The notes beneath the pieces are model-generated. The model was not told where the DNA came from, ran no database searches, and was given only the letters and a program-made list of their open reading frames with translations. From contig NZ_VDYZ01000002.1 in the NCBI RefSeq assembly GCF_007673095.1, forward strand, positions 248,001 through 312,000: DNA of 64,000 bases. The letters are read 5' to 3'. Shown here one piece after another: positions 27,625 through 38,189 of the stretch. Origin of the DNA: Corynebacterium glyciniphilum AJ 3170 (GTDB lineage: Bacteria; Actinomycetota; Actinomycetes; Mycobacteriales; Mycobacteriaceae). The position numbers and the translations under genes are program-made. Numbering within the stretch: position 1 is the first letter of the stretch; every line of letters begins with the position of its first letter.

Positions 27625-27677
27625 AGTCGATGACCGAAACAGTAGCACGGATCACATTAGCCGGTGAATGGTGTACG

Positions 27678-28283
27678 TCAGGCGTTCACCGGTGTGAGGG
27701 CGTCCGAGATCGCGGCGACACGCTTACCCTGGAACTTCGCGAGTGCCAGGACGTGCTCGTCCGGGGCCCCGTTCCCGGTGACAGCGCTGACACCGTAGGG
27801 GTTCCCGCCGGCCGCGTGCGACAGCGGGTAGTCCACGTAGCCGGTCGGGACAATGGTCGCACCCCAGTGGAAGAGGGTGTGGTGAAGCGACAGCAGGGTC
27901 GCTTCCTGGCCCCCGTGCTCCTCAGTCGTCGTGGTGAAGACAGACGCCGGTTTACCGGCGAGTTCCCCGGCCGCCCACGGCCCGCTGGTCGTGTCGATGA
28001 ACTGCTTGAGCTGCGAGGCAGGCTGACCGAAACGGGTCGGGGACCCCAGGATGAACCCGTCCGCCCACACGAGGTCGTCCGGGGTGGCGACCTCGACGTC
28101 GCTGGTCGCGGCGAGGTGCTCAGCCCAGGCGGGGTTGTTGTTGATGACCTGCTCCGGGGCGAGCTCGCCGGCACGACGCAGCCGAACCTCCGCACCCGCT
28201 TCCTCAGCGCCCTCGACGAAGGCCTTCGCGATGGAGTAGGTGAATCCGGTGGACGAGTAGTAGATCACTGCGATGCGTGACAT
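27678..28283 (-). CDS. WrbA-like NAD(P)H:quinone oxidoreductase
   Basis: 201-residue flavodoxin-fold enzyme that reduces quinones by two electrons. The FMN phosphate loop is YYSSTGFTYSIAKA at 8-21; the flavin ring contact GSPTRFGQPASQLKQFID and TTEEHGGQEATLLS follow, as in WrbA. ATG 28283 has AAGGAG at ideal distance. Last gene of a four-gene redox cluster reading leftward from the TetR operator. Confidence 0.92.
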   Translation of the reverse strand: MSRIAVIYYSSTGFTYSIAKAFVEGAEEAGAEVRLRRAGELAPEQVINNNPAWAEHLAATSDVEVATPDDLVWADGFILGSPTRFGQPASQLKQFIDTTSGPWAAGELAGKPASVFTTTTEEHGGQEATLLSLHHTLFHWGATIVPTGYVDYPLSHAAGGNPYGVSAVTGNGAPDEHVLALAKFQGKRVAAISDALTPVNA

Positions 28284-28316
28284 GATGTTTCTCCTTCTGA
28301 TGGTTCGTGTTGTTGT

Positions 28317-29051
28317 TCAGGCGTGCCGTGAGCCGCCGTCGACGTGGATCGTCTCACCCGAGACGTAGTCGGCCGCCAGCAACCACACGGCGGCGTCGGC
28401 GATGTCGTCAGTGGTGCCGACCCGGCCTGCGAGACTTCCCGCTGCCGCGCCGTCGTACATGCCGGTGCGGGCCTGCTCGTCAAGGCCGTCCCACGTGCCG
28501 GAGTCGGTGATTCCCGGCGAGATGGCGTTGACCCGCAACGGGGCCAGTTCGTGCGCGAGCTGGCTGGCGATGAAGGACACCGCCCCGTTGGTCACGCCCA
28601 TCACGGTCAGGCCTGCCGACGGGTTCCACGCGGCTGTCCCCGAGAACAGCAGGAAAGACCCGGTCGACGGCATCCGCGGAGCGAAGTGTTTGGCGAGGAG
28701 CATCGGACCGATGATCTTCGCCTCGACGGCGTTGAGGATGCCGTCGTGTTCCAGGTCGGCGACCGGAACGTTGTGGTGCGCGGACGCGGTGATGACGACG
28801 TGGTCCACCTCGCCGAGTGACTGGGCGGCGGCGAGGATGGACGGCTCGTCGGCCACGTCCAGGTGGATCGCCGAATGGTCCTGGGCGTGGTCACCACCGA
28901 GTTCAGCGACGACGGACCAGGCCAACTTCTCGTCGCGCGCACCGAGCACCACGACGGCACCTTCGTCCGCAGCTGCCCGGGCGACGGACGTGCCGAGGTA
29001 CTTCGCGCCACCGATGACGAGGACGCGCTTCCCGTGAAGTCGTGTACCCAT
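28317..29051 (-). CDS. SDR-family protein lacking the usual catalytic Tyr-Lys
   Basis: 244 residues with the short-chain dehydrogenase fold: nucleotide loop VLVIGGAKYLGTSVARAAA (canonical TGxxxGxG changed to GGAKYLGT) and the C-terminal VNAISPGITDSG and YVSGETIHVDGGSRHA. Where the YxxxK catalytic pair should stand, the sequence reads MGVTNGAVSFIASQ, so both Tyr and Lys appear to be replaced. It may be an atypical or non-catalytic member. ATG 29051 overlaps the preceding stop; AAGGAGGAG is the ribosome site. Confidence 0.85.
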   Translation of the reverse strand: MGTRLHGKRVLVIGGAKYLGTSVARAAADEGAVVVLGARDEKLAWSVVAELGGDHAQDHSAIHLDVADEPSILAAAQSLGEVDHVVITASAHHNVPVADLEHDGILNAVEAKIIGPMLLAKHFAPRMPSTGSFLLFSGTAAWNPSAGLTVMGVTNGAVSFIASQLAHELAPLRVNAISPGITDSGTWDGLDEQARTGMYDGAAAGSLAGRVGTTDDIADAAVWLLAADYVSGETIHVDGGSRHA

Positions 29052-30136
29052 TACTCTCCTCCTTCTCCGGTGGTTCCTGTGGCACCGGCCCGTTGTCCGA
29101 GGAGCTCCCGGACCCTCGGCGCCACCTCCGTTCCGTACAGTTCAATGGACCTCAGCGACTGTTCGTGGGGCATGTGGCCGCTGGAGTACTTCAACGAGAA
29201 CCGCGACGCACCGAGCGTGGTCAGTGTGTCGGCGATCCGCGGTGCGACGGTCTCCGGTGAGCCGACCATCAGCGCACCCCGGGTGGCGTCCCGGTCGAAC
29301 TGTGCCCGGCTGTAGCCGGTACCGCCGCGTCCCTTGGAGAACTTCTCCATCGCCTCGGCGAAGTAGGGGAAGAACTCGTCGCGGGCCTGTTCGTCCGTCT
29401 CCGCGATGTAGCCGGGCGAGTGGACCCCCAACGGCTGCGGGGCGTGTCCGAACTCCGCGAGGGCACGCCGGTGCAGGTCGGCGAACTGCGCGAAGCGGGC
29501 CGGCTGGCCTCCCACGATCGCCAGTATGACGGGCATGCCGTAGCGCGCGGCTCGCACGACCGACTGCGGAGTGCCGCCCACGGCCACCCAGGCCGGCAAC
29601 GGGGACTCCGGAGCGGGATGCACCAGCTGGTTCTCCAGCGGGGCACGGGTGGTGCCCTGCCAGGTGACCGGCTCACCGGTGATCAGCCTGCTGAACAGGT
29701 CGAGACGGTCGTCGAAGAGTTCCTCGTACTGGTCCAGGGAGTAGCCGAACAGCGGGAACGACTCGATGTAGGAACCGCGCCCGACGATGATCTCGGCACG
29801 CCCTGAAGTGAGTCCCTGCAGCGCGGAGAACCGTTCGTACACCCGCACCGGGTCATCGGAGCTCAGCACGGTGACCGCGCTGGTCAGGTGAATGTTATCG
29901 GTCTTCGCACCGATGGCGGACAGCACCATTTCCGGTGACGACACAGCGTAGTCGGCGCGGTGGTGTTCACCGATACCGAAGAAGTCCAGGCCGACCCGGT
30001 CAGCCAGCACCGCCTCGTCGACGATGGCGCGCAGTGTCTGTGCCGGTGTCAGGACGATGCCGCTCTCCAGGGAGGACACGTCTCCGAAGGTGTCCACCCC
30101 GATCTCGACGGCGGTGGGGTTCTCAGGTGTGCTCAT
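29051..30136 (-). CDS. LLM-class flavin-dependent oxidoreductase
   Basis: 361-residue bacterial-luciferase-like monooxygenase or reductase. Typical features are DFFGIGEHHRADYAVSSPEM near 50-70, the flavin/substrate loop GRAEIIVGRGSYIESFPLFG, and a C-terminal ATRGALMVGSPETVAPRI. Uses FMNH2 or F420; the cofactor cannot be decided. It is packed between the flavodoxin-like reductase upstream (adjacent stop/start) and the SDR gene, so a reductase-monooxygenase pair is plausible. Confidence 0.9.
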   Translation of the reverse strand: MSTPENPTAVEIGVDTFGDVSSLESGIVLTPAQTLRAIVDEAVLADRVGLDFFGIGEHHRADYAVSSPEMVLSAIGAKTDNIHLTSAVTVLSSDDPVRVYERFSALQGLTSGRAEIIVGRGSYIESFPLFGYSLDQYEELFDDRLDLFSRLITGEPVTWQGTTRAPLENQLVHPAPESPLPAWVAVGGTPQSVVRAARYGMPVILAIVGGQPARFAQFADLHRRALAEFGHAPQPLGVHSPGYIAETDEQARDEFFPYFAEAMEKFSKGRGGTGYSRAQFDRDATRGALMVGSPETVAPRIADTLTTLGASRFSLKYSSGHMPHEQSLRSIELYGTEVAPRVRELLGQRAGATGTTGEGGE

Positions 30137-30730
30137 CTAGGACACCGTCACTTTCACGCGGGAGTTGGCGACCGCGTCGACGACAGCGTCCACGGTCTCC
30201 TCGAGACGACCCGCGACGCCCTCCGGTGCGCTGTGCAGGAGGTGGGACGAGACCAGGGGCGAGCCGGCGAACTCGAAGATGCCGTGTTCGACACCGGTGC
30301 GCATCGCGTCGCGGTAGCCGTGCTTGTCGTAGGTTTCCGGCGAGCTGCCGCCGACACGGACGAGGTGGACGTCCCGGTCCGCCAGACCGGTGGCGTCCTC
30401 GGTGCCGAAAGCCCACCCGAAGGTCAGGACGCGGTCGAACCATCCCTTCATCAGACCTGGCATGGCCCACCAGTAGACCGGGTGGACGATGACGACGGCG
30501 TCGGCGCGTTCCACGCGCTCCTGCTCACGTACAACGTCGGCGGGTGGGGTACCGATCCCCCGGACGACGTCGAGATCGGCGCTGCTCTGACGGGAATCGA
30601 ATCCCTCAGCGGCGATATCGGCGATTTCAGTCGTCCATCCCTGCTGGTCGAGCCGGTCGGTGACCTGCCGCGCGACCGATGCGGTCAGGGAGTCGGTTTC
30701 CGGGTGGGCGAAGAGAACGAGGGCATGCAT
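30137..30730 (-). CDS. NAD(P)H quinone reductase, KefF/MdaB type
   Basis: 197 residues. MHALVLFAHPETDSLTASVA begins the flavodoxin-like fold, and HPVYWWAMPGLMKGWFDRVL near 90-110 is the signature of the NQO1/MdaB/KefF group. ATG 30730 has AAAGG 8 nt upstream; the frame is open 12 codons further but without a site. First gene of the leftward redox operon and divergent from a tetR gene, with the operator between the two. Confidence 0.9.
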   Translation of the reverse strand: MHALVLFAHPETDSLTASVARQVTDRLDQQGWTTEIADIAAEGFDSRQSSADLDVVRGIGTPPADVVREQERVERADAVVIVHPVYWWAMPGLMKGWFDRVLTFGWAFGTEDATGLADRDVHLVRVGGSSPETYDKHGYRDAMRTGVEHGIFEFAGSPLVSSHLLHSAPEGVAGRLEETVDAVVDAVANSRVKVTVS

Positions 30731-30768
30731 CTGCTGCACCTTTCGGTTAGACTGCGGTGTATTCACGG

Positions 30769-30799
30769 AGTTACGAACTGTAACTTACTGTTCGTAACT
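30769..30799. promoter_or_regulatory. Palindromic TetR-type operator
   Basis: AGTTACGAAC at 30769-30778 and its perfect complement GTTCGTAACT at 30790-30799, 11 nt apart. An extra GTAAC half-site lies in the spacer. It sits in the 93-nt gap between the redox operon and the divergent tetR gene, the expected place for autoregulation and operon repression. Confidence 0.85.
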
Positions 30800-30823
30800 T
30801 AGCGCATCGTTGAAAGGTTCGCA

Positions 30824-31423
30824 ATGCCCCCTGCCACAACCGGCTCCCGCCGCCGGATGTCCTACGACGACCGTCATGCCCAACTGCTGGAGGCCGCACG
30901 TGATTTCCTGGGCCGCGAAGGAGTCGACGCACTGACCCCTGCCCGCCTCGCCGAGCACGCGGGCGTGACGAAACCGTTGGTCTACCAGCACTTCGGAACG
31001 AAGGCCGGCATCCTGGTGGAGCTGTACCGGGAGTTCAAGGGCCGCACCTACGACAAGCTGGACGCGGCGGCGGATGCTGCCGCCGCCGAGGGGTCGGCCG
31101 CGACCCTGGCATCGACGGCGCAGGTCGTCGCGGACTCCTACCTGGACTGCGTGGACGAGGAGAGCGCCGCCCTCCCGGGAGTCAGCGGTGCGTTGTCGGG
31201 TTCGGCGGAGCTGGAACAGCTGCGGCAGGAGGCGGACGTGGCCTTCAGCGCGCGGTGCAGGGCGGCGCTGCTGCCTTTCGCCACGACGGGGGACGTCACC
31301 GAAGCCGCGATGCAGGCGATCCTCGGGGCGGCGGACGGTATCGCCCGCGCCTATATCCTCGGGACGGTGTCCCTGGAGGACGGCAGGACGACGCTGGCCC
31401 GGGTGGTCGCCGCGGTCGTGTGA
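30824..31423 (+). CDS. TetR-family transcriptional regulator
   Basis: 199 residues. The N-terminal helix-turn-helix is complete: RHAQLLEAARDFLGREGVDA, then LAEHAGVTKPLVYQHFGTKA and ILVELYREF. The C-terminal ligand domain is alanine-rich and unassigned. AAAGG lies 6 nt before ATG 30824. Divergent from four flavin/quinone enzymes, it is their likely repressor, sensing a quinone or other electrophile by analogy with similar pairs. Confidence 0.92.
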   Translation: MPPATTGSRRRMSYDDRHAQLLEAARDFLGREGVDALTPARLAEHAGVTKPLVYQHFGTKAGILVELYREFKGRTYDKLDAAADAAAAEGSAATLASTAQVVADSYLDCVDEESAALPGVSGALSGSAELEQLRQEADVAFSARCRAALLPFATTGDVTEAAMQAILGAADGIARAYILGTVSLEDGRTTLARVVAAVV

Positions 31424-31446
31424 GATGACACGCCACGCAAACCACA

Positions 31447-31514
31447 GGGGCGGTTTACGAGTCTGGCCGCGCCGAGTCGGGCAACTCGGCGCGGCCAGAC
31501 TCGCAAACCGCCCC
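31447..31514. repeat. Very long hairpin between convergent tetR and asd
   Basis: Two 31-nt arms (31447-31477 and 31484-31514) are complementary except for one A:C mismatch, around the 6-nt loop CGGGCA. It begins GGGGCGGTTT and ends AAACCGCCCC. No T-run follows on either strand. It probably ends both convergent transcripts, but the stem is far longer than the other terminators here. Confidence 0.85.
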
Positions 31515-31534
31515 ACATCCGGGACGTCGGGGAG

Positions 31535-33875
<2,341 letters not shown>

Positions 33876-33994
33876 AGTTCCCAGCTCCACCTTCCCGTGT
33901 TGACGGGATAACTCGATATTATTGCTCAGACCTTAGACAGAGTACCTGAGTGGACGGCCCGGCCGGTACCCGCGGTTATCCCCCGCGTACTGCA

Positions 33995-34038
33995 CACATC
34001 CCAGGCACATCCCAGGCACATCCCAGGCGCATCCTGGG
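33995..34038. repeat. Tandem 11-bp repeat between lysC promoter and siderophore gene
   Basis: Three exact units of CACATCCCAGG, a fourth degenerate unit CGCATCCTGGG, then fading copies to about 34055. The fourth unit lets CCCAGG pair with CCTGGG (34022-34038), a small hairpin just after the stop of the leftward siderophore-interacting gene. Confidence 0.85.
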
Positions 34039-34052
34039 CACATCACTGCACA

Positions 34053-35999
34053 TCATGCACCGATGACGACTGCGTGACTGCCCCAACCGACCGGTATGTC
34101 TGCCACCCCGCGCAATCCCGCCTGTGCGACCGCCTCGGAAAGGTCACGCGCAGTGGGCAGACTCCGTCCGGAGACGAGCATGCGGGTGAGATCCTCCTCG
34201 TAGTCGTGGTCCTCGTCACCGCTCACGGCAAGCAACCGGGTGATCACGAGGATCCGTCCCGTCCCACCGGTCGCCGCCGCTGCGGACGCCAACAGCCCGG
34301 GTAGGTCGTCGGGGACGCACAACGCGAAAGGATCCACCAGCAGCACGAGATCTGCCCCGACTCCTCCACCGGACCAGTCCCTGACCTCGACCCGACCGCG
34401 GCGCTGTTCGCCGACCTCGGCGAGCAGCCGCTCATGTGGGCAGCGTGGGTTCCCCTGCCCGTCGGGCATCACCAGGACGGTGACCTGCAGGTCACTGTTG
34501 CGGCGCAGCAGTTCGTCGGCGTAGACGGCGGCGGCGACACCTTCCGCCCCGCCGAGCACGGCGACACCGGCAGGAGCTCCCCCCGGCAGATCGTCCAGCC
34601 GGGTGGCCAGCGCCGGGGCGACCCACTGTGCCCGGGTGGCCTCGCTGTCCGCCAGCGACTCCCCCCACGACGGATCCTGACGACGCAGCCCGTCCCAGTC
34701 GCTCCCGGTGGCCCCCACCTGCACCGGCGCACCGCCGCGCAGTCCTTCCGCCAGGTGCAGCCAGGTCAGCGACTGCAGCGCGCCGGGGCCGGTGAGGCCG
34801 GCGACGAGCCCCTCCGGGTCAGCGAGTTCTGTGCCCAGGGTAGTCAGACTGACGAGGGGCTCCCCGCCAAAGGACTCCGCATGCAGCGTGAGCAGGCCGA
34901 CTGACTCCAGGTACCGCAGGAACCTCACCAGACGGTCCTGCGGGACGCCCACCGCCTCGGCGACCGTCCCCACGGGTGCCCCGTCGGCGGACGCAGCATC
35001 AGCTGCCGTGTCGACTGCCTCGAACAGTCCGAGCTGCGCCGCGGCCTGCAGGGCGAATCCTGGAGCAGTCTCGCTGAGTTCGTGCAGCTGCATCAGCGGC
35101 GAAATACTGGAGGTCCCCGCGCCTGCGTCCGCCCCGGCGGCATCACCGGCATCCGCCTCAGCGGGGACGGCGTCATTCCGACGCCAGTAACCGGTGATCT
35201 GCACATGCTCGCGGGGGACCCCGAACTCCTTGACGAAGCGGCGCACAGCTTTCAGCCGCCCGGCCTCTCCCCCCGCCCAGACGAACGGCGTGCCCTGGGG
35301 CAGCGCATCTTCCTCATCCCTCAGCGCGGCAACCACCTCGGTGAAATCCCCACCTTCGGCACGCACGACCCAGCGCAGGTCGAGTGACGCCGCGCAGGCG
35401 ACCTCGGTGAGGTCAGACTGGATGTCAGCACGCTCAGCCACCTCGACCACCGCCACCACCCGGTGCCCCGCGGGTGTCTCCTCCAGGCAGCGTCCGATGG
35501 CCGGCAAGGCGGTTTCGTCACCGATGAGAAGCAGCCAGTCCGTGTGCACCGGCAGTGACGCACAGTTTTTCGGCCCGGCGGCGAAGACCCGGTCTCCGAC
35601 GGAGGCGGCCGCCGACCATCCCTCGGCGAGACCTGCACCGTGGCGGGCGAAGTCGACGACCAGTTCCCCGAAGTCACCGGCGTCCGGATCCCATTTCCGT
35701 ACGGTGTACGTGCGGAAGAGCTCATTGACTTCTGCAGTCCAGTCCAGGCGCCCGTCACCGAGGGACACCGGGTAGGGGCGCTCTCCGGTGACCGGGTGGG
35801 GGAAGATCATCCGCATGTCGTCGTCGAAGCCGTCGGAGACGATCGCCGGCACCTCCTCTCCGTCGCGGGTATGGGCCCGCAGGCCCGCGCCTCCGAACAC
35901 GACGCGCCGCATTCCGGGGGTGACGTCCTCGATACGCAGCACCTCCAGCTCGCGCATGGTGATGGGGTAGATGTCGGTGTCTCGGCTGATACGTGGCAC
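34053..35999 (-). CDS. Siderophore-interacting flavoreductase fused to methyltransferase-like domain
   Basis: 648 residues. The first 285 are a complete ViuB-type siderophore-interacting protein: FAD site FRTYTVRKWD, SVGDRVFAAGPKN, LLLIGDETALPAIGR and the C-terminal HVQITGYWRRN. These reduce ferric siderophores to release iron. After an Ala/Gly-rich linker (about 285-305) comes an O-methyltransferase-like module: winged helix with APGFALQAAAQLGLFEAV, then a weak SAM fold around VAVLGGAEGVAAAVYAD. The usual acidic residue of the SAM loop is not evident. GTG 35999 has GAGGA about 10 nt upstream. Divergent from a siderophore-binding lipoprotein with a DtxR-like box between, so iron-repressed expression is expected. 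Confidence 0.85.
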   Translation of the reverse strand: MPRISRDTDIYPITMRELEVLRIEDVTPGMRRVVFGGAGLRAHTRDGEEVPAIVSDGFDDDMRMIFPHPVTGERPYPVSLGDGRLDWTAEVNELFRTYTVRKWDPDAGDFGELVVDFARHGAGLAEGWSAAASVGDRVFAAGPKNCASLPVHTDWLLLIGDETALPAIGRCLEETPAGHRVVAVVEVAERADIQSDLTEVACAASLDLRWVVRAEGGDFTEVVAALRDEEDALPQGTPFVWAGGEAGRLKAVRRFVKEFGVPREHVQITGYWRRNDAVPAEADAGDAAGADAGAGTSSISPLMQLHELSETAPGFALQAAAQLGLFEAVDTAADAASADGAPVGTVAEAVGVPQDRLVRFLRYLESVGLLTLHAESFGGEPLVSLTTLGTELADPEGLVAGLTGPGALQSLTWLHLAEGLRGGAPVQVGATGSDWDGLRRQDPSWGESLADSEATRAQWVAPALATRLDDLPGGAPAGVAVLGGAEGVAAAVYADELLRRNSDLQVTVLVMPDGQGNPRCPHERLLAEVGEQRRGRVEVRDWSGGGVGADLVLLVDPFALCVPDDLPGLLASAAAATGGTGRILVITRLLAVSGDEDHDYEEDLTRMLVSGRSLPTARDLSEAVAQAGLRGVADIPVGWGSHAVVIGA

Positions 36000-36054
36000 G
36001 TCGGGGAGGTCCTCACTGTTGATGGCGGCGGGGGCGGGCGGAGAGTAACGACAC

Positions 36055-36073
36055 CGAGGTTAGCATCACCTGA
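36055..36073. promoter_or_regulatory. DtxR-type iron box
   Basis: The 19-mer CGAGGTTAGCATCACCTGA matches the DtxR consensus TTAGGTTAGCCTAACCTAA at most positions, with the left half AGGTTAG intact. It overlaps a likely -10 (TAACCT, minus strand) of the siderophore-interacting gene and lies upstream of TAATAT (36106-36111), the candidate -10 of the lipoprotein gene. Confidence 0.7.
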
Positions 36074-36177
36074 ACTACCCCCTACCCCACACGGGCCGCG
36101 GTGGCTAATATGTTCCCCGCACAACCTGCGCGACGGTCGTTTCGCCGTCGTCCTGTTCATTTCAAGGGAGAGAACCC

Positions 36178-37257
36178 ATGACCCACCTGCCTACCATGCG
36201 TCGCCGGATCGTCGGCGCGCTCCTCGCCTCCGGCGTCGCCGTCAGCCTCGCCGCCTGCTCCAGCGACGACGACAGTTCGTCCTCCGACGAGACCGGCTCC
36301 GCCACTGGATCAGCGTCCGAGTCTGCCTCGGAATCCCAGGGCGAGTGGCCGCGTACCGTCGACTCGATCGCGGTGGACAACGGCAGCCCCACGGACGAGA
36401 CCGAGGAGGTCGAGATCCCGGCCCAGCCCGAGAAGATCGTCTCCACCTCGGTGACTCTCACCGGCAGCCTGCTCTCCATCGACGCCCCTGTCATCGCCTC
36501 CGGCGCCGCAACGCCGGGTCCGACCTCGGACGACAAGGGCTTCTTCAAGCAGTGGGCCGACGTCGCCGACGAGCGTGACGTGAAGGAGATCGGCCAGCTG
36601 GAGCCGGACTTCGAGAGGATCGCCGCCGAGGACCCCGACCTCATCATCGTGTCCGCGTTCGGACAGGACGCCGCTCCGGATCTTGCCGAACGGCTCCAGG
36701 AGCTTGCCCCGACGGTCGTCCTGGACTACTCCGACAAGGACTGGACCGAGGTCACCACCCAGCTCGGCGAGATCACCGGCCATGAGGCGGAGGCCGAGGA
36801 CGCCATCCAGGAGTTCAAGGACCGCGCGTCCGAGGTCACCGAGAACATCGAGGAGCCGGAGCAGCCCGTCCAGTTCATCCTGCCCGCACAGGACGGCGGC
36901 GTGAACTTCATGACCGGTGAGTCCGCCCAGGGCCGCATCCTCGAAGAACTCGGATGGGACCTGGATGTCCCCGGAGACGATGTGATCCGCAAGGACGGTA
37001 ATTTCGCCGGCCGTACCGATGTGGTGCAGGTGACCGATGAGAACCTGGACAAGGGCCTCACCGGCAAGACGATCTTCGCCACCAATGCGGACGCGGGAAG
37101 CCCGATCAAGGAGCTGTTGGAGGAGAAGCCCACCGCCCGCAACGCCTACGCTGTGGAGAACGACCGCATCTTCGAGTTCGGCGCCGAGACCTTCCGCATC
37201 GACTTCTACAGCGCGATGCTGATGCTCGACCAGATCGAGGAGTACTTCAAGAAGTAA
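36178..37257 (+). CDS. Iron-siderophore ABC transporter substrate-binding lipoprotein
   Basis: 359 residues, FecB/FepB-type class III binding protein. Signal peptide with lipobox LAAC, lipidated Cys27, then a Ser/Asp-rich linker. The binding fold shows EIPAQPEKIVSTSVTLTGSL, QLEPDFERIAAEDPDLIIVS and the long spine helix between lobes. GGGAGAG precedes ATG 36178. No permease or ATPase gene follows in the window, so it must work with a transporter encoded elsewhere. It shares the iron-box region with the divergent siderophore-interacting protein. Confidence 0.92.
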   Translation: MTHLPTMRRRIVGALLASGVAVSLAACSSDDDSSSSDETGSATGSASESASESQGEWPRTVDSIAVDNGSPTDETEEVEIPAQPEKIVSTSVTLTGSLLSIDAPVIASGAATPGPTSDDKGFFKQWADVADERDVKEIGQLEPDFERIAAEDPDLIIVSAFGQDAAPDLAERLQELAPTVVLDYSDKDWTEVTTQLGEITGHEAEAEDAIQEFKDRASEVTENIEEPEQPVQFILPAQDGGVNFMTGESAQGRILEELGWDLDVPGDDVIRKDGNFAGRTDVVQVTDENLDKGLTGKTIFATNADAGSPIKELLEEKPTARNAYAVENDRIFEFGAETFRIDFYSAMLMLDQIEEYFKK

Positions 37258-37303
37258 GGCCGCTGACACGTCGCTGTGAATCGGCGACTAGTCTGAGGTG
37301 CTG

Positions 37304-38161
37304 ATGATGCACAGCAACCTGCTCGCTGTCGTCTTCGCCCTCCTGTCAGCCCTCACCGTCGCCTGGGGAACCATCCTCCGGCACCAGGTCGCCGAACAGA
37401 CGTCAGGCGATCGCGACAACGCCCACGGAACCCCGGTTCTCGCCGCCGTCGCCCGTCCGGAGTGGTGGGCGGGCGTCTTTTGCGCGATGTCTGCCTACGG
37501 GCTGCAGATCATCGCCCTCGGATTCGGGACGCTGCTGGTCGTCCAGCCGATCCTCGTCCTGTCCCTGATGTTCACCCTGCCGTTGGCCGCCCGGTTCGAC
37601 GGACGTCGCGTCTCCCGGGCCGAAATGGCGTGGGCCGCCCTGCTCACCGTCGCTGTCGGCGTCGTCGTGGTATGGGGGCGCCCCTTACCGGGGAACGACT
37701 TCCCCACGTTGAGCACATGGATGGTGACCCTCGGAGTCGGCGTCGTCATCCTCGTCGGCCTGATGTGGCTGGCCACCCGACTCCGGTTACGCACCCGCGC
37801 ACTGATTCTGGGGGCGGTGACCGGCGCAATCATGGGGTACCTCGCCGTCCTCTCGAAGTCGGTCGTCAACGTCTTCAACCAGGAGGGCGTCCCAGCCCTG
37901 TTGACCAGCTGGGAAACCTATGGCCTGGTCGCATGCGCCGTCATCGGCACCCTGGTCCAACAGGCCAGCTTCAACGCCGGCGCACTGAAGAACTCCCTGC
38001 CGGCGATGACGATCACCGAGCCGATCGTCGCGTTCGTCCTGGGATACCTCGTCCTCGGCGAGCGCTTCCAGGTGGAGGGGACGCAGTGGCTGATCATGGC
38101 CGGCGCGCTGGTCGTGATGATCGTGTCCACGGTCGTGCTGTCGCGACGCGGCGTGGAGTAG
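37304..38161 (+). CDS. DMT-superfamily membrane protein
   Basis: 285 residues, nine to ten predicted membrane helices. Two EamA-like halves are visible, with LQIIALGFGTLLVVQPILVL near 65-85 and EPIVAFVLGYLVLGERFQVEG near 245-265, typical of drug/metabolite transporters and NIPA-like proteins. ATG 37304 is chosen (GAGG 5 nt upstream); GTG 37298 and ATG 37307 are alternatives. Substrate unknown. It starts 46 nt after the siderophore-binding gene and may be read from its own promoter (TAGTCT at 37289). Confidence 0.85.
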   Translation: MMHSNLLAVVFALLSALTVAWGTILRHQVAEQTSGDRDNAHGTPVLAAVARPEWWAGVFCAMSAYGLQIIALGFGTLLVVQPILVLSLMFTLPLAARFDGRRVSRAEMAWAALLTVAVGVVVVWGRPLPGNDFPTLSTWMVTLGVGVVILVGLMWLATRLRLRTRALILGAVTGAIMGYLAVLSKSVVNVFNQEGVPALLTSWETYGLVACAVIGTLVQQASFNAGALKNSLPAMTITEPIVAFVLGYLVLGERFQVEGTQWLIMAGALVVMIVSTVVLSRRGVE

Positions 38162-38176
38162 TTTCCCCAGAGAGGA

Positions 38177-38182
38177 TATTCT
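38177..38182 (+). promoter_or_regulatory. -10 box (TATTCT), leaderless start of UPF0126 gene
   Basis: TATTCT lies 7 nt before the ATG at 38190; no ribosome site is present. Confidence 0.55.
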
Positions 38183-38189
38183 CGTCGGC

